NCBI GenBank assembly: GCA_022710935.1
Contig: JAKLFY010000017.1
Coordinates: 33,174-97,173, forward strand
Reading direction: 5' to 3'
Source of the DNA: Verrucomicrobiota bacterium
GTDB lineage: Bacteria; Verrucomicrobiota; Verrucomicrobiia; Limisphaerales; J093
DNA length: 64,000 nt
This document shows, piece by piece, positions 43,801 through 53,600 of the stretch. The notes beneath the pieces are model-generated. The model was given only the letters and a program-made list of their open reading frames with translations. It searched no databases and was not told the DNA's origin. The stretch's first letter is position 1. Each line of letters starts with the position of its first letter. A program made the translations under genes and the position numbers.

Positions 43801-46800
43801 GACCTGCTGGCTGGCCGTGCTGCCCGCGCGGACCCAGGCGCGGCCATTGCTGCTGTTGTGGTTCTCGACCGTCACATGGTAGTCGTAAAGCCCGCTGGGA
43901 AGGTCCATGAACACCGCTTCGCCGCTGGCGTCGGTGACGAGGTTCGTCTCGAAGCTGCCCACGGCGTCGTTGCGCAAGCGGATATTGGCAGCGCGCACCC
44001 CGTCGTTGCCTGGCGTTCCCGTGTACATGTCCACGACCTTGAACGCCAGGTTGCCCCGTCCGCTGGCCAGCACGGCGACGTGGACGCTGAGGTCCACCGT
44101 CGGGTGGTTTCCGCAGCGGGTCTTGAGGATGAACCAGTAGTCTCCCTCCGTCAGCCCGGCGGGCGGACGGAAGGTGAGGCCGACGAGGGCCTTGGCGCCC
44201 ACCGGGAGGCTGGCGAGGTTCGGCGGTGTGGAGAGGGCCGCCCAGGGCGGCGCGGCGCCGCCGTCACCCTGATGCAGCGAGTAGAACACGTTCGTTGCGG
44301 CAACCAACCCGACGTTCTCGAAGGTCACCTGCTCGACCACGTTCGAGCCGGGCGGCACGCCGGTGTCCACAGCGTTCGGCGCCCAGCGCAACAATGGGAA
44401 CGCCTCCGAGAACTCGCACGCAACTCGAAGCTTCGCCCACGGTTCAGCGACGCTGTCCCCGCTCACCAACCGCAGCACGAAATCGAGTTTGCGGCTGGCT
44501 TCCGGCGTGCCGGTGATGAGGAAGTTCATCGTCGTCGTTTGGCCCGGTCCCAAACGGGCTACGGGCTTGCCAGTGTCCACCGCTACACCGGTCGGCAGGG
44601 AGCCGGACGGCTGGTCTGCGGGCAGGAAGACCAAATGCAGATTCGTCACTTCAGTGCCGGCGCCCGTCGTAACCGTGAACGGCACGGCCTGCTGGAAGTA
44701 GTGGGGCACCCGGACGGTGAACTCCAGCGGGCTGGCCAGGACGCGGTCCACCACGAACTGTTTCTGGACTGTCCGATCCGCCAGGTCCGGATGCACGGCC
44801 CAGACGGAATAAACGCCGCCGCCTTCGCCTTCGAGTGGCGTGAATTGCGTGGTGAACAGGCCCTGGTCATCGGTCACCACCGACTCCGTCCGCTCGAAGC
44901 CGCCGTTGGCGATCTTGACCAGCAACGGTTGACCCGGCGCGGGTTGGCGATTGGCCCGGAACCAGGCGCGTCCGGAAATGGTAATCGGTTCGCCGCCGCG
45001 CGAATGTGCAGGCGCAGCCGAAGTGACCGTGCCGGCGTAGCTGGTCGAAGTGACGATGAACGGTGTCGCGCTCTTGACGCCGCGCATCTCGACCCGGTCC
45101 TCGCGGTCGCTATGGTAGAAGACACGGTCCACCTCGACCTGAATCCACACGTGGTTCGGAACGCTCGCGGGCATGGGCAGGTCGAGTTCTTGCGAGACGA
45201 CTTCCTGGCCAGGGTCGAGGCGTAACACGACGTTGCCGTCAGTCAACAACACCAGGTTCGTGCCCGAAGCGGCCTGGAAAGGCGTCGAGGAGAGCAACTG
45301 ACCCTCGGCGTTGAACAAGGACATCCGGATGTCTGAGGACGGCGCATTCCCCTGTTGGGTGGCGGTGATTACTTCGAGAACCTCGGTGCTGGGATTGAGC
45401 AAGGTGAAGCGGGCTTTGGTGATACCGCCGCGAACCAGGTCGGCCGCCAGCACGCCAATCAGCAACTGACCATCGCCGACCGCAACCGTTCCGCTCCGCG
45501 CCCAAAGCACCGTCGCGCCCTCTTCCGGATGGCTCTCAAGGGTGGTTAGCAAAGGCGCGGTGGCGTCCGGGAGATCCTTATACCCACCCACGACCACAGG
45601 GACTTCGATGGCCGATTGACCGGGGAGCGAGAACGTTTCCGAGCTGTGGAGGCGGCCCCCCAAGGTCACGACCATCCGCGCTTCCTTCAGCGGTTCCGCC
45701 GAGTCGTTCCGCACGGTGTAAGTCAGGCGGTTCATCAGGCCGCGTTTGACGATGGCGTCCGCGGCTAGCGTGGCGCTCAGCGCAGGCAGCAGAATGGTCC
45801 GCCCGGGACTGCGCTGGCCGTTGTTGTCCACGGTGAAGATGGTGTAAGGCCGTTCGCCGCTGGTGAACCCGACATCAATGAAGCGGTTGTCCGTGATCAA
45901 GCCGCGCCGGTTCAGGTGAAGGTTCGAGGTGGCGTCCCCGAGGAAAATGTCATGCCCGGCCACACCGCTGCCCACCTGGGTCCAGGTGAGAATGGGCGGA
46001 TCATTGTTGGTCTGACCGACCGCGAGGGACTGAACGGGGAAGAGCTGGATGTTGAGGTAGCCGGGATTCGAGAGGGGCGACACGTTGCCGGCGCGGTCCA
46101 CGGCGGCCACGGCGTAAAACGGTTGGTCGGGGCGCGGCGCGGGGTCCACCACCTGGGCGATGGGGATGTGCTCGATCAGCGGGGCAAGGCTGGCCGGGTC
46201 CGACGGCGGGGCGGCTGCCGTGCGATAGAGCGAATAAGTGATCTCCTCGTTGAGCCCCGCCGGCGGCGTCCAGTGCAGGAAAACGCCGTTCTTGGCGAGT
46301 TGCAGCGCCAGGTCGGTCGGCGCACCCGGCGGGCGACGGTCGGACTCGGCGATGGCGACGTCGCTGAGTTCGCTGACGGACTCCTGCTCGTTCTCGCGCC
46401 GCACCGACGCCACCGCGAAGTCGTAGATGCCATCCGCCGGGGGCAGGTCCACCCAGCGATTCGTGTCGCCGGTGAAGGTCACCGGCGTGAACTCGGTCGT
46501 GTTGGGTGTCTTTCGGTACAGCCCGTAATCGGCCGCTTTGGACACGCGCTGCCATTCGAGCGTGATTTGGCCGCCCGGACCGGTCTTGGCGCTCAAGCCC
46601 GTCGGTTTGGCCAGCTCGGGGAGATCACCTTGATACACCTGGAACTGATGGGAAGACACGATGCGCGAGCCGCGGTTTCCGAGGTCGTCCTCGCCCTGAT
46701 AATGGATGGTCAGCGTCTCGGGATTCTGGCCGGCGGTGGACGGCAGCCTGAACGTCACGGTCCAACGCAACGGGTCTGCGCCGGGGGTCAGGCTGGCCAC

Positions 46801-49800
46801 GGGCTGAGGCGCGGGAGCGGACGCGGACAGAGAGTAGGTGATTTCGGGACTGGTGGCCGTCCGCAGGACCTCGCTCAAGGTCAGTTGCAGCGTGACCAGA
46901 ACCGGTTCCTCAGCTTTGTTGCGGATCGGTTCCGCAGGCTGAACGGTCAGCCCGACAATCTCGGGCGCCGCAGTATCGATGACGAGGCGCCCGCCGGACG
47001 TGATCCGGGACCCCCGGTTCCCCGCGCGGTCGCGCGCCGAGAAGACCGCCACCGCCGTTCCTGAAACCGTCGCGTCGTCGATGGCGAAGCTGCCCCGGTA
47101 TTGAATCGGATCGACGCGGGTTAAGTCGATGAGGATGGGCTGTCCCCCGGACATCGTGAGGCTCAAGAAAGGCGTGCCCTCGACCGGTTCGCTGAGGTTC
47201 AGCAGCACCCCCACGATACCCCGGCCCACCCGGCCCGTGGCCGGGTCGTAGGATGCAGGCGGTTGATAGTCGATCGCGGCGGTGGGCGGCGTGCGGTCAG
47301 CCTCGATAGTCACTTCGGCCGAGAGCAAACCCTCGACCCCGGCGACGTTCACCTGCGCGATGCGGTAGAACCACTCACCATCGACTGGGGGCGTGTCCTC
47401 GAAGCTCGAAGCCGGGATGGGAACGGCGGTCAAACGCGTTGCCTGGCCTCTGTCGCTGAACGAGAGCGCAGCGCGGTAAACGTGGTAGCCGCGGTAGGAT
47501 TCAATGCCGGGAACCCATTCGAGCAAGATGCGCCCGCCGCTGCGCGCCATGGCGCGAAGCCCCGACGGCGCCGCGGGCAGGCTGGTGTCGCGCACGACCA
47601 GGACTTCAGCCGACCGCGCGCTTTCACCGGCGCGATTCAGCGAGGCGGCCTCGATGCGGTTTGGCCCTTCAAGCAACGGCAGCGTCGTCTCGAAAATGCC
47701 CAGGTGGTTCACCGGCACGGGATTGCTCGCCCGCGCGTCGTTGCGGTAGAGCACGACGCTGGATGAGACGGGCGCCGTGCCGCGCACGGTCACGAAGAGA
47801 TTCGAGGTGACCAGGCCGGTTTGCGGCAGCCCGATCGTCGGCGGCGGCAGGGTGGTCAGGCCGAAGCGGACTGGCAACGTGAACTCCGCCGGGTTACTGC
47901 GGAAGTCCAGCGCCCGGAAACGCAGCGTTTGCGGGCCGTCTTGGAACCGGTCGAGGTCAAGCAACGCCGAGAAACCACCGGCTGCGTCGAGGTCCGCGGC
48001 GAACTGGGCGTCTCCGACGTAGAACTCGACCCGGCTGACGCCCGAGGGATCGGTGGCGTCGATGCGCAGAGTGCCGGCTTGGGTGAGCACGGCATCCGCT
48101 TTGAGCGGCTGAAACTCGAAGGTCGGATTGGCCAAAACCGGACCGGTGGTGTCAGGAATGTTGACCGTCAGCAGCGCGTTCGAACTCACGACCGTGCCGG
48201 CGATGTTGCTGAGGCGCACGGCGTAGTTGCCGCCGTTCGCGGGCTGGACCGACACGATGCTGAAGTTCTTGTTCGTGGCGCCGGCGATGTCGCCGCCGTT
48301 GAAGAGCCACTGGTAAGAGAGCGGCAAAGAGCCGCCGGCCACGACGGCAAAGACCGCTGATTCGCCTTGTGTCACCTCGCGCGGCACCGGGTGGCGGGAA
48401 ATCTGTGGCGCTACGCGGGCCGTGACGACCTCGCCATCCACAAAATCGGTCGCTACCGCGTGCGCGTCGGCCTCGACCATCTCGCGGACAATCGGTGTAT
48501 CGGTGAAGGCGAGCCGCGCATTGCCGGGCGATTGCGTTGCCTCGAACGTCAGCGTCATCACCGACTGGGTTCCCATCGGGAATGTTGCGCCGGGCGGGTA
48601 GGCCAGTGCCGCGCCGAGCACGCCGGGGAAATCGGCGTTGGTGCGAAGGTTCAACGTGACGTTTGTGAACGCCGGATTGAGCTTCGCCGATTCAAAAGTC
48701 AACAGGGCGGGATCGTAGCGCAGGCTGAACCCGACCGCGTTTTCGCTCCCGGACGTGAGCAGTTCCACTGGCAGTTCGACCGTCGTACCCGTCGGCACGT
48801 TGGTCCCGCCGAGCCGTACCACGCGACGCACTTCTAGCGAGGCCGGTGCACTCACGACGGTGTCCACGACGTTGCTGATGACGATCTGGTAGTTGCCTGT
48901 CTGCGCCGGCATGACCCTTTCGAGCGTCAAGGCGGGATTGGTGGCGCCGGCGAGCGGGGTACCGTTGAACAACCATTGGTAGTTCATCGGCGTGCTGCCG
49001 TTGGCAGTGGCCTGGAACGTAACCGTAGAGAAAACGCGGGCTACGGTTGCCGCCGGCGCGCTGAGGATTGAAGGTGGCGTACCGAGAATGTTGATCTGTC
49101 CGCCCTCGAAGGACGATGCGCGCGCCCGGCCACGCACATCAGCGATCTCTCGCGCCACGGGCTCGTCGGCAACCTGCACCTCGTAGGACCCCGAGAGCTG
49201 CCCCACCATGAACTGCACGTACAGGACCACCGTGGTCCCGGCGCTGAACTTCTGGGCGGCCGGCTTGCTGAGGGCGACGCCTAGTCGGCCCTGGGTCGCA
49301 CCGGCTGCATTCACGTTTAAGGCGGTTCCCTGCGCCGACGTTCCCCGGCGTACCCCGCGATACTCAAGTTGGGCGGAGTCAAATGTGAGGCTGAATCCAA
49401 GCGAATTCTCGTCGCCCAGGGCGTAGAACTCGACCGGCAATTCGACCAGGTTCCCGGTGGGGGTGTCAATGTGTCCGACTCGAATCGTGCGCGGCGTGGC
49501 GGACACCACCAAACTGGCGGTCTGGCTGGTGACCGTACCGACCGGGTTGCGCACAATGGCCCGGTAATCGCCCGCCTGAGCTACGGCCAGATTCGTCAGT
49601 GTCAGAGTGGCGTTGGTCTCACCAGCAAGGTCCTCCTGTTGCCGTTGCCACTGGTACAGGAGCGGCTCGCTCCCCGCGGCTTGGGCAACGAAGGTCGCGT
49701 CCTCGCCGACGGACGCGACGGCGGATTCCGGCTGGCGCACGAATGACGGAGGCGTCAGGGGCGGCAGAACCACCAAACGCGCCGGGTTACTGGTGGCACT

Positions 49801-50658
49801 CCCGCCGGGATTGGTCACTACCACACGGTACTCGCCGGCCTGGCTCATCGCCACGTTCGGAAGGGCTAGGACCGCATTGGTGCTGCCGGCGACCGGTATG
49901 CCATCGCGCTCCCATTGGTAGGCCAGCGGCGCGCTACCGGAGGCGGTCACTTCAAGCGTAACGTTCGTGCCCGCATAGACGGTTTGACCCTGGGGATGCG
50001 CAATGATGGTCGGACCGACCAGCGGTTGCACGTCGATTACAGTGCCCTCGTAAAGGGTCGTCAGGATTCCTGCCCGAGCATCAACGGTTTCACGGATGAC
50101 GGGTGTATCGGCAAAAGCCATGGTGGTCGCGCCGAGGCTCGAACCGACGCGGAAGTGCAGGTTGACCAGGATATTCGTGCCGGTGGCGTAGGTGCGCCCG
50201 GTGCCTTGGGAAAAGGCGAATCCGAGCTTGCCGCTCGACGCCTGGTTCGTATTCGCCAACAGCCGCCCCGACGCTGGCGCCGGATCGGCCGAAAGGAACG
50301 TCAGCCGATCGGCGTCAAACGCGACACTGAAGCCCACGGCGTTCTCATCACCCTGGGCTTCGAATTGCACCGTGACGGTAGTGGGTTGCCCGGCGACGGC
50401 CATCGACGGAAGCAGTCGGACCGCGCGCGGTGAGGAAGCGGCCTCGGAGCCGAGCGGAGAAAGGAGTAGAAACAGAATGGACAGGGCAAAACGGACCACG
50501 CAGGACCGGCCCCGGAGCGCGGACGGCTCGTCCGCAGCACGAACCGGGTGAGGTGTACCGTCTGCTGAACGAGGCGGTTGTTCGCACAGGCTGCGGGCGG
50601 GGATGCCCGCGGTCCGGCCCTGCCTGCGGACCGCGGTCTTCAACAGCAACAGCGCCAT
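37861..50658 (-). CDS. Giant RHS/YD-repeat protein with cohesin-like, Ig and FnIII domains and a variable C-terminal tip
   Basis: A 4,265-residue protein. A hydrophobic signal segment (VVRFALSILFLLLSPLGSEA, residues 54-73) is preceded by 53 residues made of an inserted repeat; AAGGAG precedes ATG 50658, and GTG 50499 is an alternative start. Three cohesin-like modules (GDENAVGFSVAFDADRLTF and two relatives) alternate with four Ig-like modules in residues ~75-835. FnIII-like domains, a long beta-rich region and a Cys-rich hinge (~2530) follow. From ~2590 to ~4050 there are dozens of YD repeats (YEYDxxGR), then the RHS core RYYCIALGRWLSRDPSEELGG...DRFGL. The last ~195 residues are unrelated and carry HEKEH. 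It is probably a secreted toxin or adhesin cage; no immunity gene follows. Confidence 0.85.
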   Translation of the reverse strand: MALLLLKTAVRRQGRTAGIPARSLCEQPPRSADGTPHPVRAADEPSALRGRSCVVRFALSILFLLLSPLGSEAASSPRAVRLLPSMAVAGQPTTVTVQFEAQGDENAVGFSVAFDADRLTFLSADPAPASGRLLANTNQASSGKLGFAFSQGTGRTYATGTNILVNLHFRVGSSLGATTMAFADTPVIRETVDARAGILTTLYEGTVIDVQPLVGPTIIAHPQGQTVYAGTNVTLEVTASGSAPLAYQWERDGIPVAGSTNAVLALPNVAMSQAGEYRVVVTNPGGSATSNPARLVVLPPLTPPSFVRQPESAVASVGEDATFVAQAAGSEPLLYQWQRQQEDLAGETNATLTLTNLAVAQAGDYRAIVRNPVGTVTSQTASLVVSATPRTIRVGHIDTPTGNLVELPVEFYALGDENSLGFSLTFDSAQLEYRGVRRGTSAQGTALNVNAAGATQGRLGVALSKPAAQKFSAGTTVVLYVQFMVGQLSGSYEVQVADEPVAREIADVRGRARASSFEGGQINILGTPPSILSAPAATVARVFSTVTFQATANGSTPMNYQWLFNGTPLAGATNPALTLERVMPAQTGNYQIVISNVVDTVVSAPASLEVRRVVRLGGTNVPTGTTVELPVELLTSGSENAVGFSLRYDPALLTFESAKLNPAFTNVTLNLRTNADFPGVLGAALAYPPGATFPMGTQSVMTLTFEATQSPGNARLAFTDTPIVREMVEADAHAVATDFVDGEVVTARVAPQISRHPVPREVTQGESAVFAVVAGGSLPLSYQWLFNGGDIAGATNKNFSIVSVQPANGGNYAVRLSNIAGTVVSSNALLTVNIPDTTGPVLANPTFEFQPLKADAVLTQAGTLRIDATDPSGVSRVEFYVGDAQFAADLDAAGGFSALLDLDRFQDGPQTLRFRALDFRSNPAEFTLPVRFGLTTLPPPTIGLPQTGLVTSNLFVTVRGTAPVSSSVVLYRNDARASNPVPVNHLGIFETTLPLLEGPNRIEAASLNRAGESARSAEVLVVRDTSLPAAPSGLRAMARSGGRILLEWVPGIESYRGYHVYRAALSFSDRGQATRLTAVPIPASSFEDTPPVDGEWFYRIAQVNVAGVEGLLSAEVTIEADRTPPTAAIDYQPPASYDPATGRVGRGIVGVLLNLSEPVEGTPFLSLTMSGGQPILIDLTRVDPIQYRGSFAIDDATVSGTAVAVFSARDRAGNRGSRITSGGRLVIDTAAPEIVGLTVQPAEPIRNKAEEPVLVTLQLTLSEVLRTATSPEITYSLSASAPAPQPVASLTPGADPLRWTVTFRLPSTAGQNPETLTIHYQGEDDLGNRGSRIVSSHQFQVYQGDLPELAKPTGLSAKTGPGGQITLEWQRVSKAADYGLYRKTPNTTEFTPVTFTGDTNRWVDLPPADGIYDFAVASVRRENEQESVSELSDVAIAESDRRPPGAPTDLALQLAKNGVFLHWTPPAGLNEEITYSLYRTAAAPPSDPASLAPLIEHIPIAQVVDPAPRPDQPFYAVAAVDRAGNVSPLSNPGYLNIQLFPVQSLAVGQTNNDPPILTWTQVGSGVAGHDIFLGDATSNLHLNRRGLITDNRFIDVGFTSGERPYTIFTVDNNGQRSPGRTILLPALSATLAADAIVKRGLMNRLTYTVRNDSAEPLKEARMVVTLGGRLHSSETFSLPGQSAIEVPVVVGGYKDLPDATAPLLTTLESHPEEGATVLWARSGTVAVGDGQLLIGVLAADLVRGGITKARFTLLNPSTEVLEVITATQQGNAPSSDIRMSLFNAEGQLLSSTPFQAASGTNLVLLTDGNVVLRLDPGQEVVSQELDLPMPASVPNHVWIQVEVDRVFYHSDREDRVEMRGVKSATPFIVTSTSYAGTVTSAAPAHSRGGEPITISGRAWFRANRQPAPGQPLLVKIANGGFERTESVVTDDQGLFTTQFTPLEGEGGGVYSVWAVHPDLADRTVQKQFVVDRVLASPLEFTVRVPHYFQQAVPFTVTTGAGTEVTNLHLVFLPADQPSGSLPTGVAVDTGKPVARLGPGQTTTMNFLITGTPEASRKLDFVLRLVSGDSVAEPWAKLRVACEFSEAFPLLRWAPNAVDTGVPPGSNVVEQVTFENVGLVAATNVFYSLHQGDGGAAPPWAALSTPPNLASLPVGAKALVGLTFRPPAGLTEGDYWFILKTRCGNHPTVDLSVHVAVLASGRGNLAFKVVDMYTGTPGNDGVRAANIRLRNDAVGSFETNLVTDASGEAVFMDLPSGLYDYHVTVENHNSSNGRAWVRAGSTASQQVALAYSLVTVEWEVVPITIEDRYEIVLTAVFETDVPAPVVTIEPTAVNLPQLFVGDVFYGEFVLENHGLIRAEHLQFQLPESDAYIKYEILAGLPDRLEAKQKVRIPYRITCLTSFPGPRTPPPTSNPALALARTGQASSAASFDDLPPAVRQIALMSSGSADCYTLVKGTGVIYDYECINGQWLQGSTGTHYWYSYWVNSCGGGRGGDGGSTVVGGPSGPGGAQVSRRGTEINGLPVCCPRGECEEQDECDTKCCEQDNATCAAHPTPTTPGMPGCEGRGREDDSGQRAALTSAGGQAGARFKFANRLHCEATGNTYLDSDRRRLGFQRDTQGISTIVLGTVAYTYLDSNRTLFAYRANRIRAIIGGYRWENLDGKWEVYDADGRLLKTGRRNLLHTRRFYDEAGRLSEVRDAAGDLLATYTYSADSKVSAISDRHGRSTEYDYEAGRLSRARDVQGRETRYEYGGDAGCKQHTLISRVTLPDGAVENYHYMSAGCDGPVFFYSLLDGAGNGHFFKHAYDHNSGTYYLQTTSTGGEVREKTFDSKGYLIEERVNGAVQRKILRSDRIDLLTDAADNETQREYDEFGKMTREVAPDGGVTTWEYEPVHHQPTRIVDPRGAVTLMAYDSNGNLTNKIEAAGTPVARTNAWVYNSLNQMLRHVDARGNAMEYTYDAAGNLVREYDPSNPSYQTHYAYDLRGNRTAVTNALGHATRFGYDLRDRLIAETNALGHVTLYTYLEDNIVEVETGRDGANRGRIVRYRYDDHGRRTQTLRVDEQGQEHVWETTSYDGDGRVIATANALGQTTRYEYDANGQRTKIARPFSATETSDTQYEYDDAGRLVREIDPLGVVTAYDYDFMGRQSKVTEAVGTEVQRSRERRYDLNGNLTSITYSDGTNALTTIYEYDLLDRRIAIRGAREYPKDFEYDANDNLVAEINGRGYRTEYSYDQYNRRTNTVEGISLFHPMGEGGGEGISLSHPMGEGRGEGLSSISRSAPDGRGEGIRLMSDPPSSGEHAASFEYDLLGRVVTSYDGNWNHRHYHHDALSRQTEQSIPLAPTNALPADNWWKDNSVVLNRTWFNPWGQPVATSNIVGAVTATVYDALGRRFTHTDAAGLTLTNTYNELDQLLAIGYPVVSSAPPGSPATSIRYAYDACNARMLVSKTDRANLTTRYGYDKRFQRANELSSWSALTTYRTDALGRQTAVTNALNEVTGSAFDQFDQLAATIYADHIPVTQKRIEYRAYDEFGRMTNHWGAATYDVTYTYDLAGNQVSLTDGNGNTTRWEYDGRNRKVLKIYADNSDYEYDYDANGNQTRKRDAMRRTTRYEFNAYNLLVRTDYPSDPDVTFGYDADGRRVWMVDGTGTNTWTYDAADRVTANAQLNIEHTVSYTYDVERNRLSTTVTPVSAGPVWITDCRYDTAGRLQLVIDHHISEMPFRYTWTTNAHQIAELFYPSGLHTKYFNDILGRGQLHVTLDDSGAQLAIFAYTYNKVGQLTQENTLDHTDTFEYDRRHQLVSTQRHALEGATDTSSTFSCEYDNVGNRIVATEGTSQYTYVCNVANQYITITDGHAQTLHYDANGGLLQHNATTYGYDDSERLVFGSIGSAKLQCRYDGLGRRCVLTQTNESATTTNRVVYDKYLPLLYADPDRSGALHVTRGLDPTVGREKNGGVGALLAIHSGQEGLELINDLRGNVRYVKGSLDGRVQSRDYTAFGQAVGASEPRLSHGFCGRQLLSVLDLVDFGRRYYCIALGRWLSRDPSEELGGINLYTFVRNDPVNYRDRFGLCPEFRSTPLGVRPKQEFPRICNGKTVTRTHAGNTDCFFKVYHNPKPCLLQLDLLGTGEYWWSETCVFKKPSGEKTSIEVGREECMEMGGTIESEEKHEKEHIATCKKNYDELCGKVESLNRLIACFTKECRVKLAEKYAEYYTAKAYYENQEPEERDYPFEDCPELKDEVVGKTETYAEQMTRVDAEIDALRKRCGLD
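40797..40935. repeat. REP-like hairpins inserted in frame in the RHS gene
   Basis: CCCTCTCCCAT pairs with ATGGGAGAGGG (40859-40869 and 40873-40883), and a second, mutated unit follows, with CCCTCACCCC-type flanks. The sequence is the same family as the intergenic hairpin at 13101-13162. It encodes SHPMGEGRGEG-type peptides between two YD repeats. Confidence 0.75.
50591..50615. repeat. Dispersed GC-rich inverted-repeat arm in the RHS N-terminus
   Basis: CTGCGGGCGGGGATGCCCGC and its flank match the right arm of the inverted repeat in the DUF1573/rhodanese gene at 22 of 25 positions. Together with neighbouring CGGACGGCTCGTCCG-type sequence (50518-50640) it forms the stretch between the RHS start codon and its signal peptide. 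Confidence 0.6.
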
Positions 50659-50678
50659 ACGCGGTGTCTCCTTGTGGG

Positions 50679-53600
50679 CTATTCCGCTTGGCGCAGCCGG
50701 TAGAACCGCGGGTTGACGCCGCGGGCGGTCTCGTCGGTGAACGTCACGGCGCCTTCGGTAGCCGTGAGCATTCCGAGTTCAGTCCAATGCACGAGATCGG
50801 AGGAGGCTTCAATGGCCCAGCGCGTGCCGAGGTCTGTGCTGAACGAAACCGTGAACCGGCCATCCCCGGACGCATACACGCCGCTCAGGCGCGGTCCGAG
50901 GTCCATCGTGACCTTGCCTGCCACATACTGTGCGGGCAGGACTTCGGCCCATGTATCCACCACCTCGCGGGCGATGGGTCGGTCGCCGAAAGCCAGAGTG
51001 CAAGATTCCTGGAGCCCGATCGGAACGAACCGCACTCGAACCAGTTGGGCCTTGCCCGCGTTGAACGCGATGCCAATGGGCTTCGCCAGCGCAAGCCCGA
51101 CCCGCCCCTCAGCCGCTCGCCGCGCGTTGACCTGCAGCACGGCATCCGCGGCTCCCAAGCCGGCAGCCGCCTCTATGAAGCGCAACGCATTTGGGTCGAA
51201 TTCCAGGCTGAGCCCCACCGCGTTCTCGTTGCCGACCGCCTCCAACTCGACCGTCGTCTCGAACGGTTCACCACCCTGCGCCGCAGCGTCCAACACTCGC
51301 ACCACCCGCGGACCCGGCCCAGCCAGTGTGGCACCGCGCGCGGCGGCGGAAGCAAGCCCTGCACCGGGGGTCTTTGGTCCGCAGGCCTGCACTGGATCGA
51401 TCAGCCCGGCGGCGTACAGACCGGCCATGGTCCAATCGGCCACGGTCAGGCGTCCGTCACCGCAAGGTTCAGGCGCCGCATCCGCTCGTTGGAACTGGCT
51501 TGAATTGGACGGCGATTCGAGACTCGCGACAAACAAGCCGACCTTGACCCAGTCCTGCATCGTGTTGACCCCGTCGCCCAGCGGGGCGGGCGCTACGTCG
51601 CCTTCCAAACCAGCATCGACACCCATGCCGTTCACCGTGAGCGAGGCCGCCTGGCTGGTTGCGGCGCCCCATTCATTCCTGACGGTGACGCTGTAGTCGC
51701 CCACATTCGCGATTTGGACGCCAGGGAGCAGCAGTGTCGCCGCCGTGGCTCCCGCCAGCGCAACACCGTCTTGGAACCACTGGTAAGTGAGCGGGGCAAG
51801 TCCCCGCGCAACGACACCGAACGTGACATCTGTGCCCGAGGCGACCGATTGATCCTGCGGCTGCGTCTGAATCGACGGGCTGAGGTCACCGTAATTGCGG
51901 TACCATGCGATGACGGCTTGCCCGACGTTGTTGTTGTCGGCGCAAGTGCCAAGCCCAAGGTATCCGCTGATTGGAAAGTCATTGGTGACCCGACCGTACT
52001 CGACCCAATCAGTCCCATTCGTTCCCCTGTAGGCCGTAAACACGGTTCCCTCTCTCCGCAGTCGAATCCACGTGTCTGCGCAGACAATCCCAGGGGCATA
52101 GCTCACGCCACCGCCGGATGACGCACGCACACCGAGATAGTAATACCGGCTGCCAGAATAGGACTGAGCAATAGCCTGAATCTTGAGCGCGTCGCCCGCC
52201 AGACTCTCTCGCAGTAGGATCCCGCTCTCCGAAGACGAAGCGGCTTGGTCCAGCCGGGCTACTTGTGCCCTTACATCAAAATCGCCCGTTCGCCGCTCGA
52301 AAAGGAAATGAAACGCGTCGATCCCGCCCCATATACTTGATCCCCCGCCGACACAATCAAAGTCCTCTTCTGTGAAGGCCACGGTGGATCCGATCTCATA
52401 CGGATCGCTCCCAGGGTTACCGATGTCGCTCGGTTCCAGCGGCAAGATGGTGCCAGTGAACTGCCGGTCGGCTTGGTTGCCAACGAGGTCGGTCGCATCG
52501 GTCACTGCGAGGGCGAACGCGCTGCCGAGAGTCGGGCTGACTGTGAGCACCACCTGCGTGCCGTTGGTTTGCAGCGTCGCAGAGGTTGGCGCCAGGCCAT
52601 CGACGCGGTAGTTCGCCGGGTTCGTGGCGAAGCTCGGCTCCACTGGCTCGCTGAACGTCAGGCCCACGCGATTGCCACTCTGCAACGCGAAAGCGCCCAC
52701 CACCACCGGAGGATCCCCGTCGATGTTGAAATATCCGGTGAACACGTCCGCCTCCGGTTCGCCAGACAACCCGTTGCCGTTCTGATCCATCCCCGCGAGG
52801 TTCCCGGCCAATTCGTTGACCCCCGGCCCGACCCGCACGGTGTACAGGCCGCTGACGCTCTGGGGCACAAAGGCCATTCGATACGTGTTGCCCTCGATCT
52901 TGGTCACAGCCGTGACGGGAACCGCGCCGCCCGGTCCCAGCACGGTGACATCGCCCGCCGTGAGGCTGGTCTCGTCGATCGGGATGTCGAACCTGACCTC
53001 AACGGAAGCCACTGGCGGCAGGATAGCCATCGCCGGCACCATGTTCGTGATCTTCGGCCCCCCAGTGAGCGCGATGAAGCCGTCGCCGAACGGCGCCGAG
53101 TTCGTTCCGGCGGGGATGAGGCTGGCCAGCGACTGCATTTGGCCGTTAACGAGCGCGTACACCTTCAGTATATTCAGAATGAGCCGGGAGCCGTTGAGCA
53201 GGCGCAGTCCGGCGCCGTCCATGCCGTAGAGGTAGAGGCATTCCGGGTCGCCACCCGCGCCGCGATTGCCGTTGTCCAAGCCATCCACCAACCGCACCAC
53301 GCTCGCCCGGTTGGTCTCGCCCACAATCAACTGGCTGTAGCCGAAGTTCCGCGCCGTGCTGCCGGCGGGTCCCAAGTCCTTGCCGCCCACCTCCAACCGC
53401 TGCGGCTGCGTGCCGTCCATTTGGAGGTAGGCGTCTTCGACGACAATGGTGTTGGGGTCGGTGTTTTCGTAGAGGAAGTCGCCAGCGACTTCGAACGTGG
53501 CCTTGTCGCTGACTGACAGGCTCGCTGGCGACCGAAAGTAAGCACTTCTTGATTCGATGCGCGACGATCTCCCCCCGGCAGCAAACCTAGTCCTTCGGCT

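Noticed and set aside
43570..45225. 551-codon plus-strand frame inside the RHS gene
   Set aside because: Antisense to a coherent 4,265-codon protein; high GC lengthens shadow frames.
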